64,000 nucleotides of DNA from positions 72,548 to 136,547 of the forward strand of contig URGW01000004.1 of assembly GCA_900547475.1 (NCBI GenBank). Reading direction: 5' to 3'. Below the pieces are notes generated by a model. The model was not told the origin of the DNA and did not search any database. It was given only the letters and a program-made list of their open reading frames with translations. The position numbers were made by a program, and so were the translations under genes. This DNA comes from an uncultured Clostridium sp. GTDB lineage: Bacteria; Bacillota; Clostridia; Clostridiales; Clostridiaceae. Within the stretch, counting starts at the first letter, position 1, and the number at the start of each line of letters is the position of its first letter. Positions 8,299-18,725 of the stretch are shown here, one piece after another.

Positions 8299-11200
8299 CT
8301 ACTTTTTCTTACCACCATATATGAATGCTCCACCTATAGTCATAACCATTCCCATTAATGCACCTATTACAGAATAACCTCCTCCAGTTTGAGGTAGCTT
8401 ATCACTAAGATTATTATTTCCTGTTGTCCCTTCAGGTATAACTACCTGTGGTTTTTCATTTGGTGTACCTGGTGTTTCACCTGGTACTTCAGGTTTTTCC
8501 TCTGGTACCTCTGGTTTTTCTTCCGGTACTTCTGGCTTCTCTTCTGGTACTTCAGGTTTTTCTTCTGGCACTTGCGGCTTTTCTTCCGGTACCTCTGGTT
8601 TTTCTTCTGGTACCTCTGGCTTTTCTTCTGACTTAGCCTTAACTGTAACTTTTCTTATTACAGTAGTAGTATTTCCATCTAAATCTGTTACTGAATATTT
8701 AAGTTCATATACACCTGCAACATTAACATTTACTTCTCCTGTAACTACAATCTTACTTGTTATATTCTTATCTTCAGTATCTGTTGCTGTTACTCCTGCA
8801 TACTTATCAAATTCACTTCCAAATTCTATTGTTGTATCTTCTGCCCCTGATATTACTGGTTTATCATTACTTACTACTTTTACAGTAATTGTTTTTCTAA
8901 CTGTTGCACCACCATTATCAGTTACTTCATATACAACTCTATATTCACCTATTTTATTTACATCAACTGTATCTTCTATAACTAATATCTTATTAGTTAT
9001 ATCTCCATCTTCTTTATCATTAGCTGTTACATCAAGCTTAGAATCAAATTTTTGACCAACCTTTACTTCCTTATCATAAGCAATTATTTCTGGTACCGAA
9101 TTTATAATCTCAGGCTTTTCTTCTGGTTTTTCTTCTGGTACCTCTGGCTTTTCTTCTGGTTTAGCCTTAACTGTAACTTTTCTTATTACAGTAGTAGTAT
9201 TTCCATCTAAATCTGTTACTGAATATTTAAGTTCATATACACCTGCAACATTAACATTTACTTCTCCTGTAACTACAATCTTACTTGTTATATTCTTATC
9301 TTCAGTATCTGTTGCTGTTACTCCTGCATACTTATCAAATTCACTTCCAAATTCTATTGTTGTATCTTCTGCCCCTGATATTACTGGTTTATCATTACTT
9401 ACTACTTTTACAGTAATTGTTTTTCTAACTGTTGCACCACCATTATCAGTTACTTCATATACAACTCTATATTCACCTATTTTATTTACATCAACTGTAT
9501 CTTCTATAACTAATATCTTATTAGTTATATCTCCATCTTCTTTATCATTAGCTGTTACATCAAGCTTAGAATCAAATTTTTGACCAACCTTTACTTCCTT
9601 ATCATAAGCAATTATTTCTGGTGCTGAATTTTTTATAATGTTATTTTCTTCACTAACATCTGTATCTACACTGCTATTATATCCATCAGCCTTAGCTATA
9701 ACTCTAAATGAATATTTTCCACCTTCATTTAGGAATTCAGATAAATCATAGCAATTATTTGTTGTTTCCCTTTTAGCAATTACAACATTATCTCTTAATA
9801 TAATAACTTCATAGCTTGTTGCATTATTAACGATATCCCATCTTGCAACTTTACCATCCCATTTTAATCCCTCTACCTTATCAAGTGTTGGTTTTGCCAT
9901 TTCTTTTACATTTACAGTTGCTATACCACTCTTTGTTGGATCTATATTAGAAGTAGCTTTTACTGTTAATATATTACTAGTTTCATTAGCTCCAACAGTA
10001 AGTTCACCATTACTATTTATAGTAGTGTCAATACTGTTGTTTCCTTCAACTGTCCAAGTAACAGTTTGAGATGCATCTTCAGCTCCATTTACAACTACAG
10101 TTGATTTAAATTGATGTGATTTTCCTTGTTCTATTTCAATTGTATCAGGTGATACTTTTACTTCTTGAACAACAATTGTTTCTGGTAATACAACAACACT
10201 AACTTCATATGTTTTTGTAGTGACACCATCCTCTGCTGTAACCTTATAAGGAACAGATCCCTTTGAGAAGTCAAAAGCTGCACCATTCCAACGATCTGAC
10301 TCTAATGTTGAACCTTTATAATAAGTTGGGGTAGGTTTTAAGTTAGTAATATCAGTTCCATAAGGAACAGTAAATACAATAGTATTATTTATATTATCTA
10401 TTATCCCTTCAATATCAGTAGTTAAGGCACTATTATTAACTTTTTCTAAAGTTAATGCTTCTAATAATGGCTCATTAGATATATTTTCTACACTAAAAGT
10501 AAATGTAACATCTGTTGAATCACCATTATCTCTTGTTATTGTATATGTTATTACGTATGTTCCAAGACTTGTTGGTCTACCTTGGAATATAAATAAATTA
10601 TTCCTAGTCTTATCAGGTACAGAAGTTGCCTTTATTCCATCTGGTAATGAACCTGATTTTATAGTAGTTGTAACATCATAATTTGCATATAATAATGGCT
10701 CAGACCATAAATACTCATCTCTACCTACAACAGCTCTAAAAGTTTTATCTTGCATTGCAATTTTTGTATTTATACTAATCTTACATATCTCTGTAAAAAT
10801 TGCTCCTGATTGCCCTGGTAAGAATGAATCATAATATAAATATAATGTCTTACCATCGTTATCTTTAACTGTTAATTGTTTATTTAAATCAACAGTCTCT
10901 ACATTAGATCCATTAGCATTGGCTTGAGCAACATATAAGTTATATTTTGAGAATTCCTTTGCTCCAAATATCTCTGATTTACTTCCATCATTATATGTTA
11001 TTTGGAATCTAGCTCCAGATAAATCTAATAACTGACTTTCTGCATACATAGTCTTATCTGGTTGCTTAAGGGTAGTAATATAACTAATTTTCTTTCCTAC
11101 AACATTAATATTAATATCAATATCCTTATTAACATATGTTAATTTTACAGATTTATCTGTACTTTGAAGCGGATTTGATAAGTTGCTTGTAAATCCTGAA

Positions 11201-13818
11201 TATATATAAGTATAATACTGCTGTCCATCAAGCTTTGCTTTTAAAACAACACCTTCACTACTATACATTTCATTTTCAAAATATGTTACCTTACCTTGAT
11301 TTACAACTTGTAAATCCTCAACAGTTGTTGGCTTTTTAACATTATAAGTAACAGTAAAGTTGTTTCCTTTATAAGTACCATTAATAACCTTTGAGTTTCC
11401 CTCTGTTGTTGAATCAAATTCTGATATATTTAACATATATTTTTCTAATGGAATTTCAGTTCCATTAATATTTATTTTTGCATTTACTAAAGATAAATCT
11501 TCTCCTATGAAATAAGTATCTTTTGATAACTTTGCAGTAACATTATTACTTTCATTTGAACTTAAAAATACAGGAGTTTTATCACCATCTAATGCCATCT
11601 TCCAAACAGCACCAAAGTCCCAATTAATGAAGTTATTCTTATCTTGTAATTGAGTTAATGTTCTCTTATATTCAGTCTTTGCAGGCTCATTACCTATAGA
11701 ATCAATATCATCTAATCCATAAGAATCTGATATATAAGGAGTAGATCCAGCTGCTCCTATAAGTTGTCCTATTTGTCCTGAAGTATTATTAACATCTTTA
11801 TAAGTTAATGATGCCATAGAATAAGAATTCTTTAAGCTAGCACCAACTCCAAAACTTTGATAATAACCTATTATTCCTCCCATTTTTAAGTTATAAGTAC
11901 CTAAATTCTTTTGAGATACTGTAATCTTTCCTTTAGAGTAAGAATTATTAACACGTCCTGAATTATGTGCAACAATACCTCCTATAATTGCATCATTAGT
12001 AGTCATTGATACTGTAGCATTTCCATAAAATGCTGTTCTTTCTATCACACCAGATGGATCATTTTTACCTACTACTCCACCAAACACAGGTGCAAAGATT
12101 GGATTCGGTGTATATAATGAAACATTAAAGTTACCATATACTTCAACATCAGAAATAATACCTCTATTATATTCTGAAACTGTTCCAGCATATCCTGAAT
12201 ACTCACCGTTAAAATTAGCATTTATTTTAAGATTGCTAATTGTTCCATAGTTATTTCTAACTAATGCCTTATCTAAACCACTAATAGTATATCCATTTCC
12301 TTGAAGTACTCCATAAAAATTATCTGCACTGAAGTATTCTCCTTTATTTATGTCTATATCATTTCCAAGTTTAAAATAAGCATCTTGATATTTATTTAAA
12401 GCATTTAATTCTTGTACGTTTTTTATTATGTAAGGATTACTACTTGTCCCATCACCTTCTGCAGGTTTAAATATGTCTGAAGCCTTTGTTACTCCAAAGA
12501 ATTTAACATCATTTCCTGCATCACTAGGAACAGTAAATTTTCCATCCTTTGTTTTTATAACTATTGCACTTGTTGGTTCTAAAGTAACTGATTTTCCACT
12601 TTCCCCACCGTAAATAGGATAGTCAGTAACCTTTTCTTCAATTATAGGATCTCCATAGAAACTATATTCTCCACTTTTTTCTTGTGAAAAAGCAGCTACA
12701 TAGAAACTTCCAAGTAAATCCTTAAAAGTTCTTCCATTTAAATTAGTAAACTTAGAAGCTAACTCATTTATAAATTCTTCAGCAGTTTTTCCAGCTGCAT
12801 CTATTTTATAAATTTGTTTAAAAAACTCCATTGGACTTGTACTTTTAATTGCTTGACTAGCAAGATATCTTACAAACAAATATTGCATAGAATAATCCTG
12901 AACAGTACTATCTCTATATGAATCATATATTAACGATGTTCCATTTCTAACAATTACACTATTATTTATTTTAGATAACCACTCATTACTATCATAATAG
13001 CCCCAAAGATAATCCATAACAGCTACAGACATCCCTTCGTTGAACCAAAGTAAATTAGTTGATTGAGCAGCATTTCCCTTACAAGCTAAAATATTAAATA
13101 AAGCATGTTGTCCTTCATGTACTAATAATCCATTTGTATTATCAAATCCACCTTCATAAAAACTATTTGGATCTGATTTAGTATTAATATGTATTCCTGT
13201 TATATCTTTTTCATTATTATAAAATCCTGCCTTACCATCAGCTACTTCTAAAAAAATTGATAATTTTCCTGATCCATCTAAATAAGGTATATTATTATCT
13301 GCTAACTCATTTAACATCTCATAAGGACGTCCTTCATATACTCTTATCATTTCTTTAGCTGCTAACTCTGTCTTGCCCTGAACTTTATCATAAGAAGACT
13401 TTAAGTTGTTTTCCATCCAAATATAAGATTTATCACCTATACCTATTACAGTATAAGTTTTATTTCCTATAGTCTTTTGGTCTCCAATATTATATGTTTT
13501 ACTTTTTATTTCTTGAAGCGTTTTAGCTTCTTCCGCCTCAGAGCTTTCTACTTCTAGTTGACTAGTAATTAAATTTTCATTTAATTGTTCTGATTCTGAG
13601 TTGGATTTTTGTGAATCTGAATTATATTTAACATTAGATTCATCAAATATAATTTTCCCAGTTGATTGGCTGTCACTTGAGCTTGTATTAACTATAACAA
13701 CATATTCTGAATTTAATACATCTGTTTTTCCACCTTCAGTAACAGCAGCACTAACATTATAAGTAAAATTTGAAAAAATAATCATAAATGTTAGAGCAAT
13801 AGCTATAACCTTTTTCAT
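8299..13818 (-). CDS. LPXTG-anchored multidomain surface protein with gluzincin-type metalloprotease head
   Basis: A 1839-residue exported protein. Order: signal peptide (1-24); Ser/Glu-rich stretch; protease-like domain with HEGQH (H234, E235, H238) and a downstream NEGMS glutamate (E261), a pattern like M30 (hyicolysin) peptidases; GLUG-like beta-helix repeats (about 480-720); Ig-like segments; a cadherin-like sandwich; a Big_2-type domain; a fibronectin-like domain; two copies of a pair of DUF5011/Ig-like domains; a proline-rich PEVPEEK tract; and an LPQTG sortase signal with membrane segment and KKK tail. It is likely a wall-bound protease or adhesin acting on host glycoproteins; the substrate is not known. 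Strong AGGAGG precedes the ATG. The tandem domain pair is almost identical at DNA level (528-bp offset), so repeat number may vary between strains. Confidence 0.88.
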   Translation of the reverse strand: MKKVIAIALTFMIIFSNFTYNVSAAVTEGGKTDVLNSEYVVIVNTSSSDSQSTGKIIFDESNVKYNSDSQKSNSESEQLNENLITSQLEVESSEAEEAKTLQEIKSKTYNIGDQKTIGNKTYTVIGIGDKSYIWMENNLKSSYDKVQGKTELAAKEMIRVYEGRPYEMLNELADNNIPYLDGSGKLSIFLEVADGKAGFYNNEKDITGIHINTKSDPNSFYEGGFDNTNGLLVHEGQHALFNILACKGNAAQSTNLLWFNEGMSVAVMDYLWGYYDSNEWLSKINNSVIVRNGTSLIYDSYRDSTVQDYSMQYLFVRYLASQAIKSTSPMEFFKQIYKIDAAGKTAEEFINELASKFTNLNGRTFKDLLGSFYVAAFSQEKSGEYSFYGDPIIEEKVTDYPIYGGESGKSVTLEPTSAIVIKTKDGKFTVPSDAGNDVKFFGVTKASDIFKPAEGDGTSSNPYIIKNVQELNALNKYQDAYFKLGNDIDINKGEYFSADNFYGVLQGNGYTISGLDKALVRNNYGTISNLKINANFNGEYSGYAGTVSEYNRGIISDVEVYGNFNVSLYTPNPIFAPVFGGVVGKNDPSGVIERTAFYGNATVSMTTNDAIIGGIVAHNSGRVNNSYSKGKITVSQKNLGTYNLKMGGIIGYYQSFGVGASLKNSYSMASLTYKDVNNTSGQIGQLIGAAGSTPYISDSYGLDDIDSIGNEPAKTEYKRTLTQLQDKNNFINWDFGAVWKMALDGDKTPVFLSSNESNNVTAKLSKDTYFIGEDLSLVNAKININGTEIPLEKYMLNISEFDSTTEGNSKVINGTYKGNNFTVTYNVKKPTTVEDLQVVNQGKVTYFENEMYSSEGVVLKAKLDGQQYYTYIYSGFTSNLSNPLQSTDKSVKLTYVNKDIDININVVGKKISYITTLKQPDKTMYAESQLLDLSGARFQITYNDGSKSEIFGAKEFSKYNLYVAQANANGSNVETVDLNKQLTVKDNDGKTLYLYYDSFLPGQSGAIFTEICKISINTKIAMQDKTFRAVVGRDEYLWSEPLLYANYDVTTTIKSGSLPDGIKATSVPDKTRNNLFIFQGRPTSLGTYVITYTITRDNGDSTDVTFTFSVENISNEPLLEALTLEKVNNSALTTDIEGIIDNINNTIVFTVPYGTDITNLKPTPTYYKGSTLESDRWNGAAFDFSKGSVPYKVTAEDGVTTKTYEVSVVVLPETIVVQEVKVSPDTIEIEQGKSHQFKSTVVVNGAEDASQTVTWTVEGNNSIDTTINSNGELTVGANETSNILTVKATSNIDPTKSGIATVNVKEMAKPTLDKVEGLKWDGKVARWDIVNNATSYEVIILRDNVVIAKRETTNNCYDLSEFLNEGGKYSFRVIAKADGYNSSVDTDVSEENNIIKNSAPEIIAYDKEVKVGQKFDSKLDVTANDKEDGDITNKILVIEDTVDVNKIGEYRVVYEVTDNGGATVRKTITVKVVSNDKPVISGAEDTTIEFGSEFDKYAGVTATDTEDKNITSKIVVTGEVNVNVAGVYELKYSVTDLDGNTTTVIRKVTVKAKPEEKPEVPEEKPEEKPEIINSVPEIIAYDKEVKVGQKFDSKLDVTANDKEDGDITNKILVIEDTVDVNKIGEYRVVYEVTDNGGATVRKTITVKVVSNDKPVISGAEDTTIEFGSEFDKYAGVTATDTEDKNITSKIVVTGEVNVNVAGVYELKYSVTDLDGNTTTVIRKVTVKAKSEEKPEVPEEKPEVPEEKPQVPEEKPEVPEEKPEVPEEKPEVPEEKPEVPGETPGTPNEKPQVVIPEGTTGNNNLSDKLPQTGGGYSVIGALMGMVMTIGGAFIYGGKKK
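8476..8630 (-). repeat. Short in-frame repeats coding the PEVPEEK tract
   Basis: About seven units of 21 bp (Pro-Glu-Val-Pro-Glu-Glu-Lys) just before the LPQTG anchor. This is a typical extended wall-spanning stalk in Gram-positive surface proteins; copy number is prone to slippage. Confidence 0.8.
8608..9093 (-). repeat. Intragenic repeat of an Ig-like domain pair, copy proximal to the anchor
   Basis: About 486 bp that match 9136-9621 almost base for base, including synonymous positions. Each unit codes for two DUF5011/Ig-like domains plus the start of a PEEKPE linker. The identity implies a recent duplication or ongoing gene conversion. Confidence 0.88.
9136..9621 (-). repeat. Intragenic repeat of an Ig-like domain pair, distal copy
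   Basis: Partner of 8608-9093; offset 528 bp (176 codons). Confidence 0.88.
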
Positions 13819-13986
13819 GCGCCTCCTCCTTTTAATTTATTTTATTTGTGCTAAATTCAAGATATAATATTCATATATAGCATTAAACATGAATATTATC
13901 TGAATTTCTTATGAATATTAGTAGGTAAATTATAACACCAACTTATTTCTCTGTAAATTAAATTTTACAAATCTTTAATTAACTAA

Positions 13987-14014
13987 AAGATCCAAGCTTC
14001 AAAGCTTGGATCTT
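13987..14014 (-). terminator. Terminator of beta-glucoside operon 1
   Basis: AAGATCCAAGCTT / AAGCTTGGATCTT, a 13-bp perfect stem with a two-base loop, followed on the minus strand by TTTTAG. It lies 58 bp after the licT stop. Confidence 0.75.
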
Positions 14015-14071
14015 AAAAATTTTCCCCTTAATAAAGAGGACTATTTACATATTTAAATAATATTTTATCTT

Positions 14072-14899
14072 TTAAGAAACTCTTATTATATGCATGGCTA
14101 AATATAATATTTCATCATCCCCAACTTCTATATTTAGAAGCTTCTCAACATAACTTTTAATACTTCTAGCACAATTAACTTTTTCAGGATACTGACTTTC
14201 AACCTGTGCTAAAATAAAACTATTTTTACTATCAGCTACTTTTCCTTCTATTACTCTTTGCAAGAAAAATTGTAAATGAGTTATGAATCTTGAATAATTC
14301 AATGACTCCTTATCTAATTTAACATCTAAATGATACTTAATTATATTTAAAATATCCTTCATCATTTTAATCATTAAAATTGTATTTTCCATTTCTGAAT
14401 TTTCTGTCTGTGCATTTACAATATGAAATGCTATATTTCCGGCCTCTTCCTCTGGAAGCTTCACCCCTAAAACATCATTTATTTTATTTACTGCATAAAT
14501 ACCTACTTTAAATTCATTTGGATAGAACTTTTTAACTTCCCATAATAGTCTATTTTGCAAACTTATATTTTTATTAAATCTTTCTATTGCAAATGATATA
14601 TGATCAATAAGAGATATAAAGACATTATCATTTAATTTACAGTTTAATATATCTGATGCATATTTAACTATATCATTTGTAACATCAACATATTCACTAC
14701 TTACATCTTCCATAGCTCTAAAATAATTTTTTTTAGCTTCATCATCTTTTAATGTAAATATTTTTTCTATCTTGCTGGAATCAATAAATTCTCCAGCCTT
14801 TTTCATAAATCCAATACCTTTACCCATAACTATTATTTCATTATTATCATCGTTTTTTACAAAAACAAGGCTATTATTCATAACTTTTACTATTTCCAT
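14072..14899 (-). CDS. licT: LicT/BglG-family transcription antiterminator (operon 1)
   Basis: A 275-residue antiterminator: N-terminal RNA-binding CAT domain (1-60, ending GKGIGFMKKAGE) and two PRD domains. PRD histidines are visible in LIDHISFAIERF and FHIVNAQ (PRD1), and FITHLQFF and AMHIIRV (PRD2). Such proteins bind a RAT hairpin and stop an overlapping terminator from forming, with activity set by PTS phosphorylation of the PRDs. It is the last gene of the unit PTS-GH1-licT, 77 bp after GH1, and the matching RAT/terminator lies before the PTS gene at 18389-18490. A second licT (24785) serves operon 2, so cross-talk is possible. Confidence 0.93.
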   Translation of the reverse strand: MEIVKVMNNSLVFVKNDDNNEIIVMGKGIGFMKKAGEFIDSSKIEKIFTLKDDEAKKNYFRAMEDVSSEYVDVTNDIVKYASDILNCKLNDNVFISLIDHISFAIERFNKNISLQNRLLWEVKKFYPNEFKVGIYAVNKINDVLGVKLPEEEAGNIAFHIVNAQTENSEMENTILMIKMMKDILNIIKYHLDVKLDKESLNYSRFITHLQFFLQRVIEGKVADSKNSFILAQVESQYPEKVNCARSIKSYVEKLLNIEVGDDEILYLAMHIIRVS

Positions 14900-14976
14900 A
14901 CTATCCTCATCCTTACCTTAGGCAATAAATAACTTATAGTATTATTAATCTTTAATATACCATTTATGTTAATATA

Positions 14977-16389
14977 TTAAAGGTTTTTTCCATTACTTTC
15001 AATAACATTTTTATACCAATAAAAGCTCTTTTTCTTTATCCTTCTTAAATCCTTTAAGTCAAATTCACCTCTATTTACATATATAAATCCATATCTCTTT
15101 CCATAACCTTGATGGGTACTTACAACGTCAATTGCCGACCATGGACAATATCCAATCATTTCAACTCCATCAGCTATTGCTAATTGTAATTGTTCTAAAT
15201 GATTTCTTATAAAATCTATTCTATCATCATCATTAATTACATCATTTTCTTCTAATACATCCTTATCTCCATATCCATTTTCAGTGATTAATATAGGTAA
15301 ATTATATCTTTCCGAAACTTTTCTTAATGTGATTCTTAAACCTACTGGATCTACTACCCACCCATATTTAGATTTATCAACATAAGGATTTTCAGCAGCT
15401 CTATAAACCCCTGGCTCTCCTAACATTATTTGCTGATCACCAGCTCTTGGAGATACATCAGAAGAATCACCCTTACTTTCTGCAATAGTTGCTGTAGAAT
15501 AATAATTCATTGCAATAAAGTCTGGATTTCCACTCTTTAATATATCCATATCTCCTTCTAAAATTACAGGTGTTAATTCTCTATCCTCTAAATAACTCCA
15601 AAAAAGCCTATTATATCTTCCATAAACCGCTAAATCTAAGAAACTCCATCCTCTTAAAGTTTCCCAGTTATGAGCTGCTATAGCATCATTAGGATTGCAA
15701 GTTTCTCCATACATAGTAGTTATATTTAATGCTGGTCCTATCTTTGCATTTGTTAGCATCTCATGGCATAAATTCATAACTTTAGCTTGAGCTACTAACA
15801 TATTATGATTTTGCTGATATAATTCTTTCTTACTTGGTAATTTTCCACCCTTTGGTATGCCTATAGCACCTGGATGTAATATCATTGTGTTTTGTTCATT
15901 TATAGTAAGCCAATATCTTACCTTATGTCCAAAGTTCTCAAATAATACTTTTGCATATTCTACAAATGCATCTATTGTATCTCTATTGCTCCATCCACCT
16001 TGTTTCTCTAATTCATAAGGCAAGTCAAAATGATACATAGTTACAATTGGTTCTATGTTATATTTATTAAGTTCATCAATAAGATTATTATAAAATTCAA
16101 TTCCCTTTTTATTAACTTCCCCAACTCCATTAGGTATAATTCTTGTCCAAGCTATAGAAAATCTATAAGCCTTTAATCCCATCTCTGCAAATAATTTTAC
16201 ATCTTCCTTATATCTATGATAATGATCACTTGCTACCTTAAAATCTGAAGTATCTTCTGGATGGTTTAACATATCTATTACTGATAACCCTTTGCCATCT
16301 TCATTCCATGCTCCTTCTACTTGATAAGCTGATGTTGATGCTCCCCATAAAAAGTCCTTTGGGAAATTCTTTATATTCTTATAAATCAT
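14977..16389 (-). CDS. GH1 6-phospho-beta-glucosidase (operon 1)
   Basis: A 470-residue TIM-barrel GH1 enzyme of normal length. The acid/base glutamate is in TINEQN and the nucleophile in LITENGYGD. It hydrolyses beta-glucoside-6-phosphates delivered by the PTS just upstream into glucose-6-phosphate and an aglycone or sugar. The ATG lies inside the 3' end of the PTS gene (11-base overlap), with GGAGG 8 bases before it, so the two are translationally coupled. It differs clearly from the GH1 proteins at 21317 and 27886, which resemble each other more (both end the nucleophile motif as FIVENGLGAID), which suggests another aglycone preference. Confidence 0.94.
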   Translation of the reverse strand: MIYKNIKNFPKDFLWGASTSAYQVEGAWNEDGKGLSVIDMLNHPEDTSDFKVASDHYHRYKEDVKLFAEMGLKAYRFSIAWTRIIPNGVGEVNKKGIEFYNNLIDELNKYNIEPIVTMYHFDLPYELEKQGGWSNRDTIDAFVEYAKVLFENFGHKVRYWLTINEQNTMILHPGAIGIPKGGKLPSKKELYQQNHNMLVAQAKVMNLCHEMLTNAKIGPALNITTMYGETCNPNDAIAAHNWETLRGWSFLDLAVYGRYNRLFWSYLEDRELTPVILEGDMDILKSGNPDFIAMNYYSTATIAESKGDSSDVSPRAGDQQIMLGEPGVYRAAENPYVDKSKYGWVVDPVGLRITLRKVSERYNLPILITENGYGDKDVLEENDVINDDDRIDFIRNHLEQLQLAIADGVEMIGYCPWSAIDVVSTHQGYGKRYGFIYVNRGEFDLKDLRRIKKKSFYWYKNVIESNGKNL

Positions 16390-18274
16390 TTGCTTTGCCT
16401 CCTACCTTTAAAATATCTTCACTAAAATTAGTATTTTTGCCTACATTTAATTTTTCAATATCTTTAAAGTTATTTGAATTACAAATTAATACTGGAGTTA
16501 CTACTTCAAACCCAGCCTTTATTATTTCATCCTTTTCGAACTCTAATAATTTATCTCCAACATTAACTTTGTCACCAACATTTACAAAAGTATTATAATA
16601 TTTACCTTCTAAATTAACAGTATCAATTCCAACATGAATTAAAATTTCTACGCCTTCTTTACTTTTTAATGCAATTGCATGTTTAGATTCTAACACAGCT
16701 TCAACAGTTCCAGCTACTGGTGAAACAACTACACCTTCTTCTGGCATTATTGCAATACCTTTTCCTAAAATTTCATTTGAAAAAACATCATCATTTACCT
16801 CTGATAAAGGTATTACTTTCCCCTTTAATGGGCTTTTAATAATTATTTCATCATTATAATCTACTGCTACTTCTGTTTCTGTTTGTGCTAAGTTATCTTC
16901 TTTTAAATCCTCTTCTTCAACTGGATCATCAAATCCTATAACTAAAGTTAATACAAATGTTGTTCCAAAAGCTATTAAACAAGTTACTATAGCATGTACT
17001 ATATTCATTGGATTTTCACCTATAAATGCTGGCAGTGCTGCTAATCCTGGTGATACAAATGCATATCTTACAAGTCCTACAGCCCCTGCATATATACCAG
17101 CTATTCCTCCACCTATCATTGCTGCAATTAGTGGTTTTTTAAGCTTTAATGTTACACCATATAAAGATGGTTCAGTAATACCTAAAACTGCTGTAAATCC
17201 TGAAGATGCTGCTAATTGTTTTAATGATTTATTCTTTGTTTTAAATGCAACTGCTAATGTTGCTCCCCCTTGAGCTATGTTAGATGCTAACATACCTGGC
17301 CCATTAATCATTTCAGAACCCATATTTGATAATTGCATAGTAGCAATTGGTGTCATTGCCCAAGCTGTACCTGTAACAACTAAGAATGGTTGCAAAGCTC
17401 CCATTAAGAAAGGAATTAACCAACTTGCTTTTCCATTAATAATTTCTGCCCCTGCAGCTACTAAATCATTTAAATAAGTTCCAAAAGGTCCTATTACTAT
17501 TAATGCTAAAGGTGCTGTTAAAAGTAATACTAATAATGGTTTTGTAAAGAATTTTATGATTGATGGTGATACCTTTTCTGCAAAATGTTCAATATAAGAC
17601 ATTGCCCAAACAGTAATAATTATCGGTAATACAGAACCTGCATAATCAGTTAATCTAACAGGTACTCCCATAAAACTTATAGCTTCTCCTGATGCTAAAA
17701 GTCCCCCTATATTAGGATGTAATAAAACTCCTGCTACAGTAATAGCTAAAATTGGATTACATTCAAACTTAATTGCTGCACCATATGCTAATAATATTGG
17801 CATAAAGTAAAACGCTGCATCTGATATTGTATTTAATAAAGCATAAGTATGACTATCACTACTTAAAACACCTGTAAGTGTTAATATTGCAAGTAAAGCT
17901 TTTATCATCCCAGCTCCCGTAATAGCTGGAATCATTGGTGTGAATGTAGTTGAAATAACACTAATAAGCTCTGAAACTATCCCTTGCTTTTCCTTCTTTT
18001 TATCTGAAGATTTATTGCTTGATCCTTTATTTCCTAACTTATTTAGTATAGCTCTATAAGCTGTTTGGACCTCATTCCCTATAACTACTTGGAATTGTCC
18101 TCCCTTATTTACTACTGAAATTACTCCAGATAAGCTTTCAATTTTCTTAACTTGTACCTTAGACATATCTTTTAATTCAAATCTTAATCTAGTAGCACAA
18201 TGTGTTAACTTACTTACGTTAGATGGTCCTCCTACTAATTCAAGAACATCTAATCCAACTTTTTTATAGTCCAT
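16379..18274 (-). CDS. Beta-glucoside PTS permease IIBCA (operon 1)
   Basis: A 631-residue fused permease, order B-C-A. EIIB (1-85) has phosphocysteine C26 in THCATRLRF. EIIC (about 105-460) has around ten membrane segments and the GITEPSLYGVTLK motif. EIIA (about 480-631) has the phosphohistidine in LIHVGIDTV. It imports and 6-phosphorylates beta-glucosides such as salicin, arbutin or cellobiose; specificity cannot be read from sequence. It is first in the PTS-GH1-licT operon and is preceded by a RAT/terminator switch. An AGGGG ribosome site precedes the ATG. Confidence 0.94.
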   Translation of the reverse strand: MDYKKVGLDVLELVGGPSNVSKLTHCATRLRFELKDMSKVQVKKIESLSGVISVVNKGGQFQVVIGNEVQTAYRAILNKLGNKGSSNKSSDKKKEKQGIVSELISVISTTFTPMIPAITGAGMIKALLAILTLTGVLSSDSHTYALLNTISDAAFYFMPILLAYGAAIKFECNPILAITVAGVLLHPNIGGLLASGEAISFMGVPVRLTDYAGSVLPIIITVWAMSYIEHFAEKVSPSIIKFFTKPLLVLLLTAPLALIVIGPFGTYLNDLVAAGAEIINGKASWLIPFLMGALQPFLVVTGTAWAMTPIATMQLSNMGSEMINGPGMLASNIAQGGATLAVAFKTKNKSLKQLAASSGFTAVLGITEPSLYGVTLKLKKPLIAAMIGGGIAGIYAGAVGLVRYAFVSPGLAALPAFIGENPMNIVHAIVTCLIAFGTTFVLTLVIGFDDPVEEEDLKEDNLAQTETEVAVDYNDEIIIKSPLKGKVIPLSEVNDDVFSNEILGKGIAIMPEEGVVVSPVAGTVEAVLESKHAIALKSKEGVEILIHVGIDTVNLEGKYYNTFVNVGDKVNVGDKLLEFEKDEIIKAGFEVVTPVLICNSNNFKDIEKLNVGKNTNFSEDILKVGGKANDL

Positions 18275-18388
18275 TTTTTACCCCTCCATTTTTATAATTA
18301 ATATTATAAAGTTATTCTTATTGTTTTAAATTATAATTTTTAGCTAGCTATACAATACTTTTAACCACATATTATTGTTATTTGAATA

Positions 18389-18490
18389 CAAAAAAAGACT
18401 AAAATAAAATGACTCTTTTAACAGAATTTAATCCATAAAAAATAAATCATTTTTATCTTAGTCTTGCCTGCATTATCAGTAACATGCCTT
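18389..18490 (-). promoter_or_regulatory. LicT-responsive RAT antiterminator and overlapping terminator (operon 1)
   Basis: On the minus strand the RAT core reads GGCATGTTACTGATAATGCA then GGCAAGAC (18461-18488). Its 3' part overlaps a long terminator stem (arm 18448-18463 pairs with 18397-18413) followed by TTTTTTT. This is the classic BglG/LicT layout. The transcript ends here unless LicT binds the RAT. It sits about 115 bases before the PTS start. Confidence 0.88.
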
Positions 18491-18725
18491 AATAAAAATT
18501 AAATCAAAGCTCTATGTAATTGTTTACTGTATTGGTTAACACTAATATATCATACTTATTTTAATTATGCAATAACTAATTAAATATAATTTTATTAAAA
18601 AAATAAAGGATATATTATTATAAGTATCAAAAATTAAAGTTTTTTAAATAAATTAAAGTTACTTTATATGAACACAATAGTATAATATAGATAAGATATT
18701 ACCCTTGATAAGGAGTTGATTTATA

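Noticed and set aside
8476..9621. CRISPR or satellite array on the minus strand
   Set aside because: All repeats are in frame inside the LPXTG gene and code for known stalk and Ig-like domains.
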